A stretch of 64,000 bases of DNA from Osmia lignaria lignaria (lineage: Eukaryota; Arthropoda; Insecta; Hymenoptera; Megachilidae), in NCBI RefSeq assembly GCF_051020975.1, contig NW_027478167.1, positions 1,736,001 to 1,800,000 of the forward strand, read 5' to 3'. A program made the position numbers and the translations under genes. The notes beneath the pieces were generated by a model. It was not told the DNA's origin. It saw only the letters and a program-made list of their open reading frames with translations, and made no database searches. Positions 1 through 9,310 of the stretch are shown in pieces (the first letter of the stretch is position 1; every line of letters begins with the position of its first letter).

Positions 1-295
1 CTAACGGACATATTTCGAGATATTTCTTCTTCTTGTTGTTCTTCTTCTGCACAGCTAAACTGGAAGTGGCATTTCCAGCTCGCAATAGTGCAGAGTTATC
101 TCAAAGAGAGGGGCCACGGTGTTTCTGTATCTCTATTATGTTGGTGCGGCTTCGGAACTTTTAAATATCTTGATATATCTCGAGAACTACGCATCTGATC
201 AAAAAATATCATACTACATAAAAAGTAGGAAACTTAATTCTCTATAAGAGAGGTCTCTAAACATTTTGCCATAGCTCGCTTCGTTTCCGAGATAT
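1..295. repeat. Partial satellite monomer at the left window edge
   Basis: This is a monomer cut by the window start, lacking its first 27 or so bases. It has the M4 middle ('ccagctcgcaatag' preceded by 'aaactgg'), the 'agagagg' allele and a T2 tail. Its tail reads 'catactacat', an allele shared with the monomers at 7057 and 8667, so it may descend from the same lineage as the 5.4-9.3 kb block. Confidence 0.95.
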
Positions 296-329
296 TTGCA
301 GATTTATCTCAAGGGAAGGGGCCTGACGG
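262..329. repeat. Internal subrepeat, copy 1 (linker to head)
   Basis: The segment starts at 'cattttgccatagctcgc' and runs through 'tgcagatttatctcaagg' to 'acgg'. It aligns with 392-441 of the same monomer: 'catttgcagctcgc', then 'tgcagagttatctcaaag', then 'ggggccacgg'. The second copy lacks about 18 bp in total, mostly around 'ttcgtttccgag'. The same pair occurs in every monomer, so the duplication is older than the array. Confidence 0.8.
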
Positions 330-344
330 ACATATTTCGAGATA

Positions 345-370
345 TTTCTTCTTCTTGTTGTTCTTCTTCT
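345..370. repeat. TTC-rich pyrimidine tract (representative)
   Basis: This 26-bp tract is built of TTC/TTG triplets and is present in every monomer. It is the site of the largest indels in the array: 15-bp losses in the monomers at 14786 and 18957, and 3-bp losses in those at 27952, 29237 and 36958. Replication slippage between the triplets explains these changes. Confidence 0.9.
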
Positions 371-391
371 GCACAGCTAAGCTGGAAGTGG

Positions 392-441
392 CATTTGCAG
401 CTCGCAATAGTGCAGAGTTATCTCAAAGAGAGGGGCCACGG
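392..441. repeat. Internal subrepeat, copy 2 (middle block)
   Basis: This is the diverged, shorter partner of 262-329. The shared core is 'tgcagAKTTATCTCAAR' followed by 'aaggggcc' and 'acgg', offset by 114 bp from the head copy. The M1-M4 alleles fall in the 5' part of this copy, which makes it the most variable portion of the monomer. Confidence 0.8.
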
Positions 442-522
442 TGTTTCTGTATCTCTATTATGTTGGTGCGGCTTCGGAACTTTTAGATATCTTGATATAT
501 CTCGAGAACTACGCATCTGATC

Positions 523-573
523 AAAAAATATCATAGAAGGTAAAAAGTAGGAAACTTAATTCTCTACAAAAAA
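523..573. other. Phased A-tract region of the monomer (representative)
   Basis: Three runs of A lie at 523-528, 542-546 and 568-573, with starts 19 and 26 bp apart. The first spacing is close to two helical turns, so the segment may be intrinsically curved, as in many satellites. In monomers with a T1 tail the middle run is changed to 'aaattgtagg', which would weaken the phasing. Curvature is inferred, not shown. Confidence 0.45.
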
Positions 574-617
574 GGTCTCTCAACATTTTGCCATAGCTCA
601 CTTCGTTTCCGAGATAT

Positions 618-2227
618 TTGCAGATTCAGCTCAAAGGAACTGGCCTGACGGACATATTTCGAGATATTTCTTCTTCTTGTTGTTCTTCCTCTGCACAGCT
701 AAGCTGGAAGTGGCATTTGCAGCGCGCAATAGTGCAGAGTTATCTCAAAGAAAGGGGCCACGGTGTTTCTGTATCTCTATTATGTTGGTGCGGCTTCGGA
801 ACTTTTAAATATCTCGATATATCTCGAAAACTACGCTTCTGATCAAAAAATATCATAGAACATAAATTGTAGGAAACATAATTCTCTACAAAAAAGGTCT
901 CTCAACATTTTGCCATAGCTCACTTCGTTTCCGAGATATTTGCAGATATATCTCAAGGGAAGGGGCCTGACGGACATATTTCGAGATATTTCTTCTTCTT
1001 GTTGTTCTTCTTCTGCACAGCTAAGCTGGAAGTGGCATTTACAGCTCGCAATAGTGCAGAGTTATCTCAAAGAAAGGGGCCACGGTGTTTCTGTATCTCT
1101 ATTATGTTGGTGCGGCTTCGGAACTTTTAAATATCTTGATATATCTCGACAACTACGCTTCTGATCAAAAAATATCATAGAACATAAATTGTAGGAAACA
1201 TAATTCTCTACAAAAAAGGTCTCTTAACATTTTGCCATAGCTCGCTTCGTTTCCGAGATATTTGCAGATTTATCTCAAGGGAAGGGGCCTGACGGACATA
1301 TTTCGAGATATTTCTTCTTCTTGTTGTTCTTCTTCTGCACAGCTAAGCTGGAAGTGGCATTTGCGGCTCGCACTAGTGCAGAGTTATCTCAAAGAAAGGG
1401 GCCACGGTGTTTCTGTATCTCTATTATGTTGGTGCGCCTTCGGAACTTTTAAACATCTCGATATATCTCGAAAACTACGCTTCTGATCAAAAAATATCAT
1501 AGAACATAAAAAGTAGGAAACTTAATTCTCTACAAAAAAGGTCTCTTAACATTTTGCCATAGCTCGCTTCGTTTCCGAGATATTTGCAGATTTATCTCAA
1601 GGGAAGGGGCCTGACGGACATATTTCGAGATATTTCTTCTTCTTGTTATTCTTCTTCTGCACAGCTAAGCTGGAAGTGGCATTTGCAGCTCGCAATAGTG
1701 CAGAGTTATCTCAAAGAAAGGGGCCACGGTGTTTCTGTATCTCTATTATGTTGGTGCGGCTTCGGAACTTTTAAATATCTTGATATATCTCGAGAACTAC
1801 GCATCTGATCAAAAAATATCATAGAAGGTAAAAAGTAGGAAACTTAATTCTCTACAAATAAGGTCTCTTAACATTTTGCCATAGCTCGCTTCGTTTCCGA
1901 GATATCTGCAGATTTATCTCAAGGGAAGGGGCCTGACGGACATATTTCGAGATATTTCTTCTTCTTGTTATTCTTCTTCTGCACAGCTAAGCTGGAAGTG
2001 GCATTTGCAGCTCGCAATAGTGCAGAGTTATCTCAAAGAAAGGGGCCACGGTGTTTCTGTATCTCTATTATGTTGGTGCGGCTTCGGAACTTTTAGATAT
2101 CTTGATATATCTCGAGAACTACGCATCTGATCAAAAAATATCATAGAAGGTAAAAAGTAGGAAACTTAATTCTCTACAAAAAAGGTCTCTCAACATTTTG
2201 CCATAGCTCACTTCGTTTCCGAGATAT
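618..2227. repeat. HOR-A, 5-monomer unit, copy 1 (1610 bp)
   Basis: The five monomers start at 618, 940, 1262, 1584 and 1906. Their marks are, in order: H2 head with T1 tail; H3 head with the rare 'ctcgacaactacg' tail; M2 with 'gtgcgcc' and 'aaacatctcg'; 'cttgttattc' in the TTC tract; and 'gatatctgcag' plus 'cttgttattc'. The same series repeats from 2228. The fit extends leftward into the monomer at 296, whose second half matches the one at 1906, including 'ttttagatat' and 'agaaggtaaaaag'. Confidence 0.9.
657..829. repeat. 11-bp inverted repeat inside a T1-tail monomer
   Basis: TTTCGAGATAT at 657-667 is the exact reverse complement of ATATCTCGAAA at 819-829. A further ATATCTCGA lies at 809-817, and a direct 'ccgagatat' lies at the monomer boundary. 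A T1 monomer therefore carries four copies of the CGAGATAT core, two in each orientation. T2-tail monomers keep a 9-bp version, with a CTCGAG palindrome instead. Confidence 0.85.
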
Positions 2228-3837
2228 TTGCAGATTCAGCTCAAAGGAACTGGCCTGACGGACATATTTCGAGATATTTCTTCTTCTTGTTGTTCTTCCT
2301 CTGCACAGCTAAGCTGGAAGTGGCATTTGCAGCTCGCAATAGTGCAGAGTTATCTCAAAGAAAGGGGCCACGGTGTTTCTGTATCTCTATTATGTTGGTG
2401 CGGCTTCGGAACTTTTAAATATCTCGATATATCTCGAAAACTACGCTTCTGATCAAAAAATATCATAGAACATAAATTGTAGGAAACATAATTCTCTACA
2501 AAAAAGGTCTCTCAACATTTTGCCATAGCTCACTTCGTTTCCGAGATATTTGCAGATATATCTCAAGGGAAGGGGCCTGACGGACATATTTCGAGATATT
2601 TCTTCTTCTTGTTGTTCTTCTTCTGCACAGCTAAGCTGGAAGTGGCATTTACAGCTCGCAATAGTGCAGAGTTATCTCAAAGAAAGGGGCCACGGTGTTT
2701 CTGTATCTCTATTATGTTGGTGCGGCTTCGGAACTTTTAAATATCTTGATATATCTCGACAACTACGCTTCTGATCAAAAAATATCATAGAACATAAATT
2801 GTAGGAAACATAATTCTCTACAAAAAAGGTCTCTTAACATTTTGCCATAGCTCGCTTCGTTTCCGAGATATTTGCAGATTTATCTCAAGGGAAGGGGCCT
2901 GACGGACATATTTCGAGATATTTCTTCTTCTTGTTGTTCTTCTTCTGCACAGCTAAGCTGGAAGTGGCATTTGCGGCTCGCACTAGTGCAGAGTTATCTC
3001 AAAGAAAGGGGCCACGGTGTTTCTGTATCTCTATTATGTTGGTGCGCCTTCGGAACTTTTAAACATCTCGATATATCTCGAAAACTACGCTTCTGATCAA
3101 AAAATATCATAGAACATAAAAAGTAGGAAACTTAATTCTCTACAAAAAAGGTCTCTTAACATTTTGCCATAGCTCGCTTCGTTTCCGAGATATTTGCAGA
3201 TTTATCTCAAGGGAAGGGGCCTGACGGACATATTTCGAGATATTTCTTCTTCTTGTTATTCTTCTTCTGCACAGCTAAGCTGGAAGTGGCATTTGCAGCT
3301 CGCAATAGTGCAGAGTTATCTCAAAGAAAGGGGCCACGGTGTTTCTGTATCTCTATTATGTTGGTGCGGCTTCGGAACTTTTAAATATCTTGATATATCT
3401 CGAGAACTACGCATCTGATCAAAAAATATCATAGAAGGTAAAAAGTAGGAAACTTAATTCTCTACAAATAAGGTCTCTTAACATTTTGCCATAGCTCGCT
3501 TCGTTTCCGAGATATCTGCAGATTTATCTCAAGGGAAGGGGCCTGACGGACATATTTCGAGATATTTCTTCTTCTTGTTATTCTTCTTCTGCACAGCTAA
3601 GCTGGAAGTGGCATTTGCAGCTCGCAATAGTGCAGAGTTATCTCAAAGAAAGGGGCCACGGTGTTTCTGTATCTCTATTATGTTGGTGCGGCTTCGGAAC
3701 TTTTAAATATCTTGATATATCTCGAGAACTACGCATCTGATCAAAAAATATCATAGAAGATATAAAGTAGGAAACTTAATTCTCTACAAAAAAGGTCTCT
3801 TAACATTTTGCCATAGCTCGCTTCGTTTTCGAGATAT
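2228..3837. repeat. HOR-A, 5-monomer unit, copy 2 (1610 bp)
   Basis: Monomers at 2228, 2550, 2872, 3194 and 3516 repeat the series of 618-2227 almost base for base. One change is in the first middle block, 'gcagctcgc' here against 'gcagcgcgc' at 720. The last monomer also departs, ending 'agaagatataaagtagg' rather than 'agaaggtaaaaagtagg'. That altered end is copied again at 5041-5060. Confidence 0.9.
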
Positions 3838-5447
3838 TTGCAGATTTATCTCAAGGGAAGGGGCCTGACGGACATATTTCGAGATATTTCTTCTTCTTGT
3901 TGTTCTTCTTCTGCACAGCTAAGCTGGAAGTGGCATTTGCGGCTCGCACTAGTGCAGAGTTATCTCAAAGAAAGGGGCCACGGTGTTTCTGTATCTCTAT
4001 TATGTTGGTGCGGCTTCGGAACTTTTAAATATCTCGATATATCTCGAAAACTACGCTTCTGATCAAAAAATATCATAGAACATAAATTGTACGAAACATA
4101 ATTCTCTACAAAAAAGGTCTCTTAACATTTTGCCATAGCTCGCTTCGTTTCCGAGATATTTGCAGATTTATCTCAAGGGAAGGGGCCTGACGGACATATT
4201 TCGAGATATTTCTTCTTCTTGTTGTTCTTCTTCTGCACAGCTAAGCTGGAAGTGGCATTTGCGGCTCGCACTAGTGCAGAGTTATCTCAAAGAAAGGGGC
4301 CACGGTGTTTCTGTATCTCTATTATGTTGGTGCGCCTTCGGAACTTTTAAACATCTCGATATATCTCGAAAACTACGCTTCTGATCAAAAAATATCATAG
4401 AACATAAAAAGTAGGAAACTTAATTCTCTACAAAAAAGGTCTCTTAACATTTTGCCATAGCTCGCTTCGTTTCCGAGATATTTGCAGATTTATCTCAAGG
4501 GAAGGGGCCTGACGGACATATTTCGAGATATTTCTTCTTCTTGTTATTCTTCTTCTGCACAGCTAAGCTGGAAGTGGCATTTGCAGCTCGCAATAGTGCA
4601 GAGTTATCTCAAAGAAAGGGGCCACGGTGTTTCTGTATCTCTATTATGTTGGTGCGGCTTCGGAACTTTTAAATATCTTGATATATCTCGAGAACTACGC
4701 ATCTGATCAAAAAATATCATAGAAGGTAAAAAGTAGGAAACTTAATTCTCTACAAATAAGGTCTCTTAACATTTTGCCATAGCTCGCTTCGTTTCCGAGA
4801 TATCTGCAGATTTATCTCAAGGGAAGGGGCCTGACGGACATATTTCGAGATATTTCTTCTTCTTGTTATTCTTCTTCTGCACAGCTAAGCTGGAAGTGGC
4901 ATTTGCAGCTCGCAATAGTGCAGAGTTATCTCAAAGAAAGGGGCCACGGTGTTTCTGTATCTCTATTATGTTGGTGCGGCTTCGGAACTTTTAAATATCT
5001 TGATATATCTCGAGAACTACGCATCTGATCAAAAAATATCATAGAAGATATAAAGTAGGAAACTTAATTCTCTACAAAAAAGGTCTCTTAACATTTTGCC
5101 ATAGCTCGCTTCGTTTTCGAGATATTTGCAGATTTATCTCAAGGGAAGGGGCCTGACGGACATATTTCGAGATATTTCTTCTTCTTGTTGTTCTTCTTCT
5201 GCACAGCTAAGCTGGAAGTGGCATTTGCGGCTCGCACTAGTGCAGAGTTATCTCAAAGAAAGGGGCCACGGTGTTTCTGTATCTCTATTATGTTGGTGCG
5301 GCTTCGGAACTTTTAAATATCTCGATATATCTCGAAAACTACGCTTCTGATCAAAAAATATCATAGAACATAAATTGTACGAAACATAATTCTCTACAAA
5401 AAAGGTCTCTTAACATTTTGCCATAGCTCGCTTCGTTTCCGAGATAT
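2872..5447. repeat. HOR-A derivative: 4-monomer unit in two copies (2 x 1288 bp)
   Basis: Monomers 2872, 3194, 3516 and 3838 are repeated at 4160, 4482, 4804 and 5126. Shared private marks include 'gtgcgcc', 'cttgttattc', 'gatatctgcag', 'agaagatataaagtagg', 'ttcgttttcgag' and 'attgtacgaaac'. Compared with HOR-A, the H2/H3 pair has been replaced by one M2-T1 monomer (3838 and 5126). This shows a 5-monomer period changing to a 4-monomer period, best explained by unequal crossing-over. It overlaps HOR-A copy 2. Confidence 0.9.
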
Positions 5448-7056
5448 TTGCAGATGTATCTCAAGGGAAGGGGCCTGACGGACATATTTCGAGATATTTC
5501 TTCTTCTTGTTGTTCTTCTTCTGCACAGCTAAGCTGGAAGTGGCATTTGCAGCGCGCAATAGTGCAGAGTTATCTCAAAGAAAGGGGCCACGGTGTTTCT
5601 GTATCTCTATTATGTTGGTGCGGCTTCGGAACTTTTAAATATCTTGATATATCTCGAGAACTACGCATCTGATCAAAAAATATCATAGAACATAAAAAGC
5701 GGGAAACTTAATTCTCTACAAAAAAGGTCTCTTAACATTTTGCCATAGCTCGCTTCGTTTCCGAGATATTTGCAGATTTATCTCAAGGGAAGGGGCCTAA
5801 CGGACATATTTCGAGATATTTCTTCTTCTTGTTGTTCTTCTTCTGCACAGCTAAGCTGGAAGTGGCATTTGCAGCTCGCAATAGTGCAGAGTTATCTCAA
5901 AGAAAGGGGCCACGGTGTTTCTGTATCTCTATTATGTTGGTGCGGCTTCGGAACTTTTAAATATCTTGATATATCTCGAGAACTACGCATCTGATCAAAA
6001 AATATCATAGAACATAAAAAGTAGGAAACTTAATTCTCTACAAAAACGGTCTCTCAACATTTTGCCATTGCTCGCTTCGTTTCCGAGATATTTGCAGATT
6101 TATCTCAAGGGAAGGGGCCTAACGGACATATTTCGAGATATTTCTTCTTCTTGTTGTTCTTCTTCTGCACAGCTAAACTGGAAGTGGCATTTCAGCTCGC
6201 AATAGTGCAGAGTTATCTCAAAGAGAGGGGCCACGGTGTTTCTGTATCTCTATTATGTTGGTGCGGCTTCGGAACTTTTAAATATCTTGATATATCTCGA
6301 GAACTACGCATCTGATCAAAAAATATCATAGAAGATAAAAAGTAGGAAACTTAATTCTCTACAAAAAAGGTCTCTTAACATTTTGCCATAGCTCGCTTCG
6401 TTTCCGAGATATTTGCAGATTTATCTCAAGGGAAGGGGCCTGACGGACATATTTCGAGATATTTCTTCTTCTTGTTGTTCTTCTTCTGCACAGCTAAGCT
6501 GGAAGTGGCATTTGCGGCTCGCACTAGTGCAGAGTTATCTCAAAGAAAGGGGCCACGGTGTTTCTGTATCTCTATTATGTTGGTGCGGCTTCGGAACTTT
6601 TAAATATCTCGATATATCTCGAAAACTACGCTTCTGATCAAAAAATATCATAGAACATAAATTGTAGGAAACATAATTCTCTACAAAAAAGGTCTCTTAA
6701 CATTTTGCCATAGGTCACTTCGTTTCCGAGATATTTGCAGATATATCTCAAGGGAAGGGGCCTGACGGACATATTTCGAGATATTTCTTCTTCTTGTTGT
6801 TCTTCTTCTGCACAGCTAAGCTGGAAGTGGCATTTACAGCTCGCAATAGTGCAGAGTTATATCAAAGAAAGCGGCCACGGTGTTTCTGTATCTCTATTAT
6901 GTTGGTGCGGCTTCGGAACTTTTAAATATCTTGATATATCTCGAGAACTACGCATCTGATCAAAAAATATCATAGAACATGAAAAGTAGGAAACTTAATT
7001 CTCTACAAAAAAGGTCTCTTAACATTTTGTCATAGCTCTCTTCGTTTCCGAGATAT
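5448..7056. repeat. HOR-B, 5-monomer unit, copy 1 (1609 bp)
   Basis: Monomers start at 5448, 5770, 6092, 6413 and 6735. Marks: 'gcagcgcgcaatag' in the first, a one-base deletion in the third ('catttcagctcgc' near 6188-6200, making it 321 bp) together with 'gccattgctcgc', and 'gttatatcaaagaaagcgg' in the fifth. The series resumes at 7057, with the fifth-type monomer displaced by one place. Confidence 0.8.
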
Positions 7057-8666
7057 TTGCAGATTTATCTCAAGGGAAGGGGTCTGACGGACATATTTCG
7101 AGATATTTCTTCTTCTTGTTGTTCTTCTTCTGCACAGCTAAGCTGGAAGTGGCATTTGCAGCGCGCAATAGTGCAGAGTTATCTCAAAGAAAGGGGCCAC
7201 GGTGTTTCTGTATCTCTATTATGTTGGTGCGGCTTCGGAACTTTTAAATATCTTGATATATCTCGAGAACTACGCATCTGATCAAAAAATATCATACTAC
7301 ATAAAAAGTAGGAAACTTAATTCTCTACAAGAAAGGTCTCTAAACATTTTGCCATAGCTCGCTTCGTTTCCGAGATATTTGCAGATTTATCTCAAGGGAA
7401 GGGGCGTGACGGACATATTTCGAGATATTTCTTCTTCTTGTTGTTCTTCTTCTGCACAGCTAAGCTAGAAGTGGCATTTGCAGCTCGCAATAGTGCAGAG
7501 TTATCTCAAAGAAAGGGGCCACGGTGTTTCTGTATCTCTATTATGTTGGTGCGGCTTCGGAACTTTTAAATATCTTGATATATCTCGAGAACTACGCATC
7601 TGATCAAAAAATATCATAGAACATAAAAAGTAGGAAACTTAATTCTCTACAAAAAAGGTCTCTTAACATTTTGCCATTGCTCGCTTCGTTTCCGAGATAT
7701 TTGCAGATTTATCTCAAGGGAAGGGGCCTAACGGACATATTTCGAGATATTTCTTCTTCTTGTTGTTCTTCTTCTGCACAGCTACACTGGAAGTGGCATT
7801 TCAGCTCGCAATAGTGCAGAGTTATCTCAAAGAGAGGGGCCACGGTGTTTCTGTATCTCTATTATGTTGGTGCGGCTTCGGAACTTTTAAATATCTTGAT
7901 ATATCTCGAGAACTACGCATCTGATCAAAAAATATCATAGAAGATAAAAAGTAGGAAACTTAATTCTCTACAAAAAAGGTCTCTAAACATTTTGCCATAG
8001 CTCGCTTCGTTTCCGAGATATTTGCAGATTTATCTCAAGGGAAGGGGCCTGACGGACATATTTCGAGATATTTCTTCTTCTTGTTGTTCTTCTTCTGCAC
8101 AGCTAAGCTGGAAGTGGCATTTACAGCTCGCAATAGTGCAGAGTTATATCAAAGAAAGCGGCCACGGTGTTTCTGTATCTCTATTATGTTGGTGCGGCTT
8201 CGGAACTTTTAAATATCTTGATATATCTCGAGAACTACGCATCTGATCAAAAAATATCATAGAACATGAAAAGTAGGAAACTTAATTCTCTACAAAAAAG
8301 GTCTCTTAACATTTTGCCATAGCTCTCTTCGTTTCCGAGATATTTGCAGATTTATCTCAAGGGAAGGGGCCTGACGGACATATTTCGAGATATTTCTTCT
8401 TCTTGTTGTTCTTCTTCTGCACAGCTAAGCTGGAAGTGGCATTTGCAGCTCGCAATAGTGCAGAGTTATCTCAAAGAAAGGGGCCACGGTGTTTCTGTAT
8501 CTCTATTATGTTGGTGCGGCTTCGGAACTTTTAAATATCTTGATATATCTCGAGAACTACGCCTCTGATCGAAAAATATCATAGAACATAAAAAGTAGGA
8601 AACTTAATTCTCTACAAAAAAGTGTCTCTTAACATTTTTCCATAGCTCGCTTCGTTTCCGAGATAT
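7057..8666. repeat. HOR-B, 5-monomer unit, copy 2 (1610 bp)
   Basis: Monomers start at 7057, 7379, 7701, 8022 and 8344. The marks of copy 1 recur: 'gcagcgcgcaatag' at 7057, the same one-base loss and 'gccattgctcgc' at 7701, and 'gttatatcaaagaaagcgg' at 8022. The monomer at 8344 is 323 bp because of an inserted T in its linker ('aaagtgtctc'). The 7057 unit carries 'catactacat' and 'acaagaaagg', repeated at 8667. Confidence 0.8.
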
Positions 8667-9310
8667 TTGCAGATGTATCTCAAGGGAAGGGGCCTGACGG
8701 ACATATTTCGAGATATTTCTTCTTCTTGTTGTTCTTCTTCTGCACAGCTAAGCTGGAAGTGGCATTTGCAGCGCGCAATAGTGCAGAGTTATCTCAAAGA
8801 AAGGGGCCACGGTGTTTCTGTATCTCTATTATGTTGGTGCGGCTTCGGAACTTTTAAATATCTTGATATATCTCGAGAACTACGCATCTGATCAAAAAAT
8901 ATCATACTACATAAAAAGTAGGAAACTTAATTCTCTACAAGAAAGGTCTGTAAACATTTTTCCATAGCTCGCTTCGTTTCCGAGATATTTGCAGATTTAT
9001 CTCACGGGAAGGGGCCTGACGGACATATTTCGAGATATTTCTTCTTCTTGTTGTTCTTCTTCTGCACAGCTAAACTGGAAGTGGCATTTGCAGCTCGCAA
9101 TAGTGCAGAGTTATCTCAAAGAGAGGGGCCACGGTGTTTCTGTATCTCTATTATGTTGGTGCGGCTTCGGAACTTTTAAATATCTTGATATATCTCGAGA
9201 ACTACGCATCTGATCAGAAAATATCATAGAACCTAAAAAATAGGAAACTTAATTCTCTACAAAAAAGCTCTCTTAACATTTTGCCATAGCTCGCTTCGTT
9301 TCCGAGATAT
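8667..9310. repeat. Start of a third HOR-B copy, two monomers
   Basis: The monomer at 8667 matches those at 5448 and 7057 in 'gcagcgcgcaatag' and shares 'catactacat' and 'acaagaaagg' with 7057. The next monomer (8989) has a private 'tctcacggg' head and 'aaactgg', and the series then breaks up. Confidence 0.75.

Larger units (their letters stand above)
296..617. repeat. Reference complete monomer with internal map
   Basis: This is the first complete 322-bp unit, used here as a map. Head: 296-329. First TTTCGAGATAT motif: 335-345. TTC-rich tract: 345-370. Middle block with a diverged copy of the head region: 392-441. A T-rich step 'cttttagat' near 480-488. ATATCTCGA in inverted orientation at 497-505, containing a CTCGAG palindrome at 501-506. 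A-tracts at 523-528, 542-546 and 568-573. Linker 'cattttgccatagctc' and 'ttcgtttccgagatat' run into the next unit. G+C is 129/322. The phase is arbitrary; any other start point is equally valid. Confidence 0.95.

Noticed and set aside
277..296. CENP-B box in 'gcttcgtttccgagatat'
   Set aside because: The box needs TTCG, four bases, A, two bases, then CGGG. Here the fifth base after TTCG is C and CGGG is absent.
374..484. tRNA- or SINE-like RNA polymerase III promoter (CAGCTAAGCTGG at 374-385 like an A box; CTTCGGAAC at 472-480 like a B box, then TTTT)
   Set aside because: The A-box match is fair, but the B box lacks key bases, the spacing of 98 bp is longer than usual, and no tRNA fold is evident. 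It is probably chance.
335..505. Terminal inverted repeats of a miniature transposon
   Set aside because: The 9-11 bp inverted motifs are internal, lack target-site duplications, and every copy is in the tandem array, none solitary.
501..506. CTCGAG palindrome as a regulatory site
   Set aside because: It is present only in T2 tails and destroyed by one base in T1 tails. There is no gene nearby to regulate.
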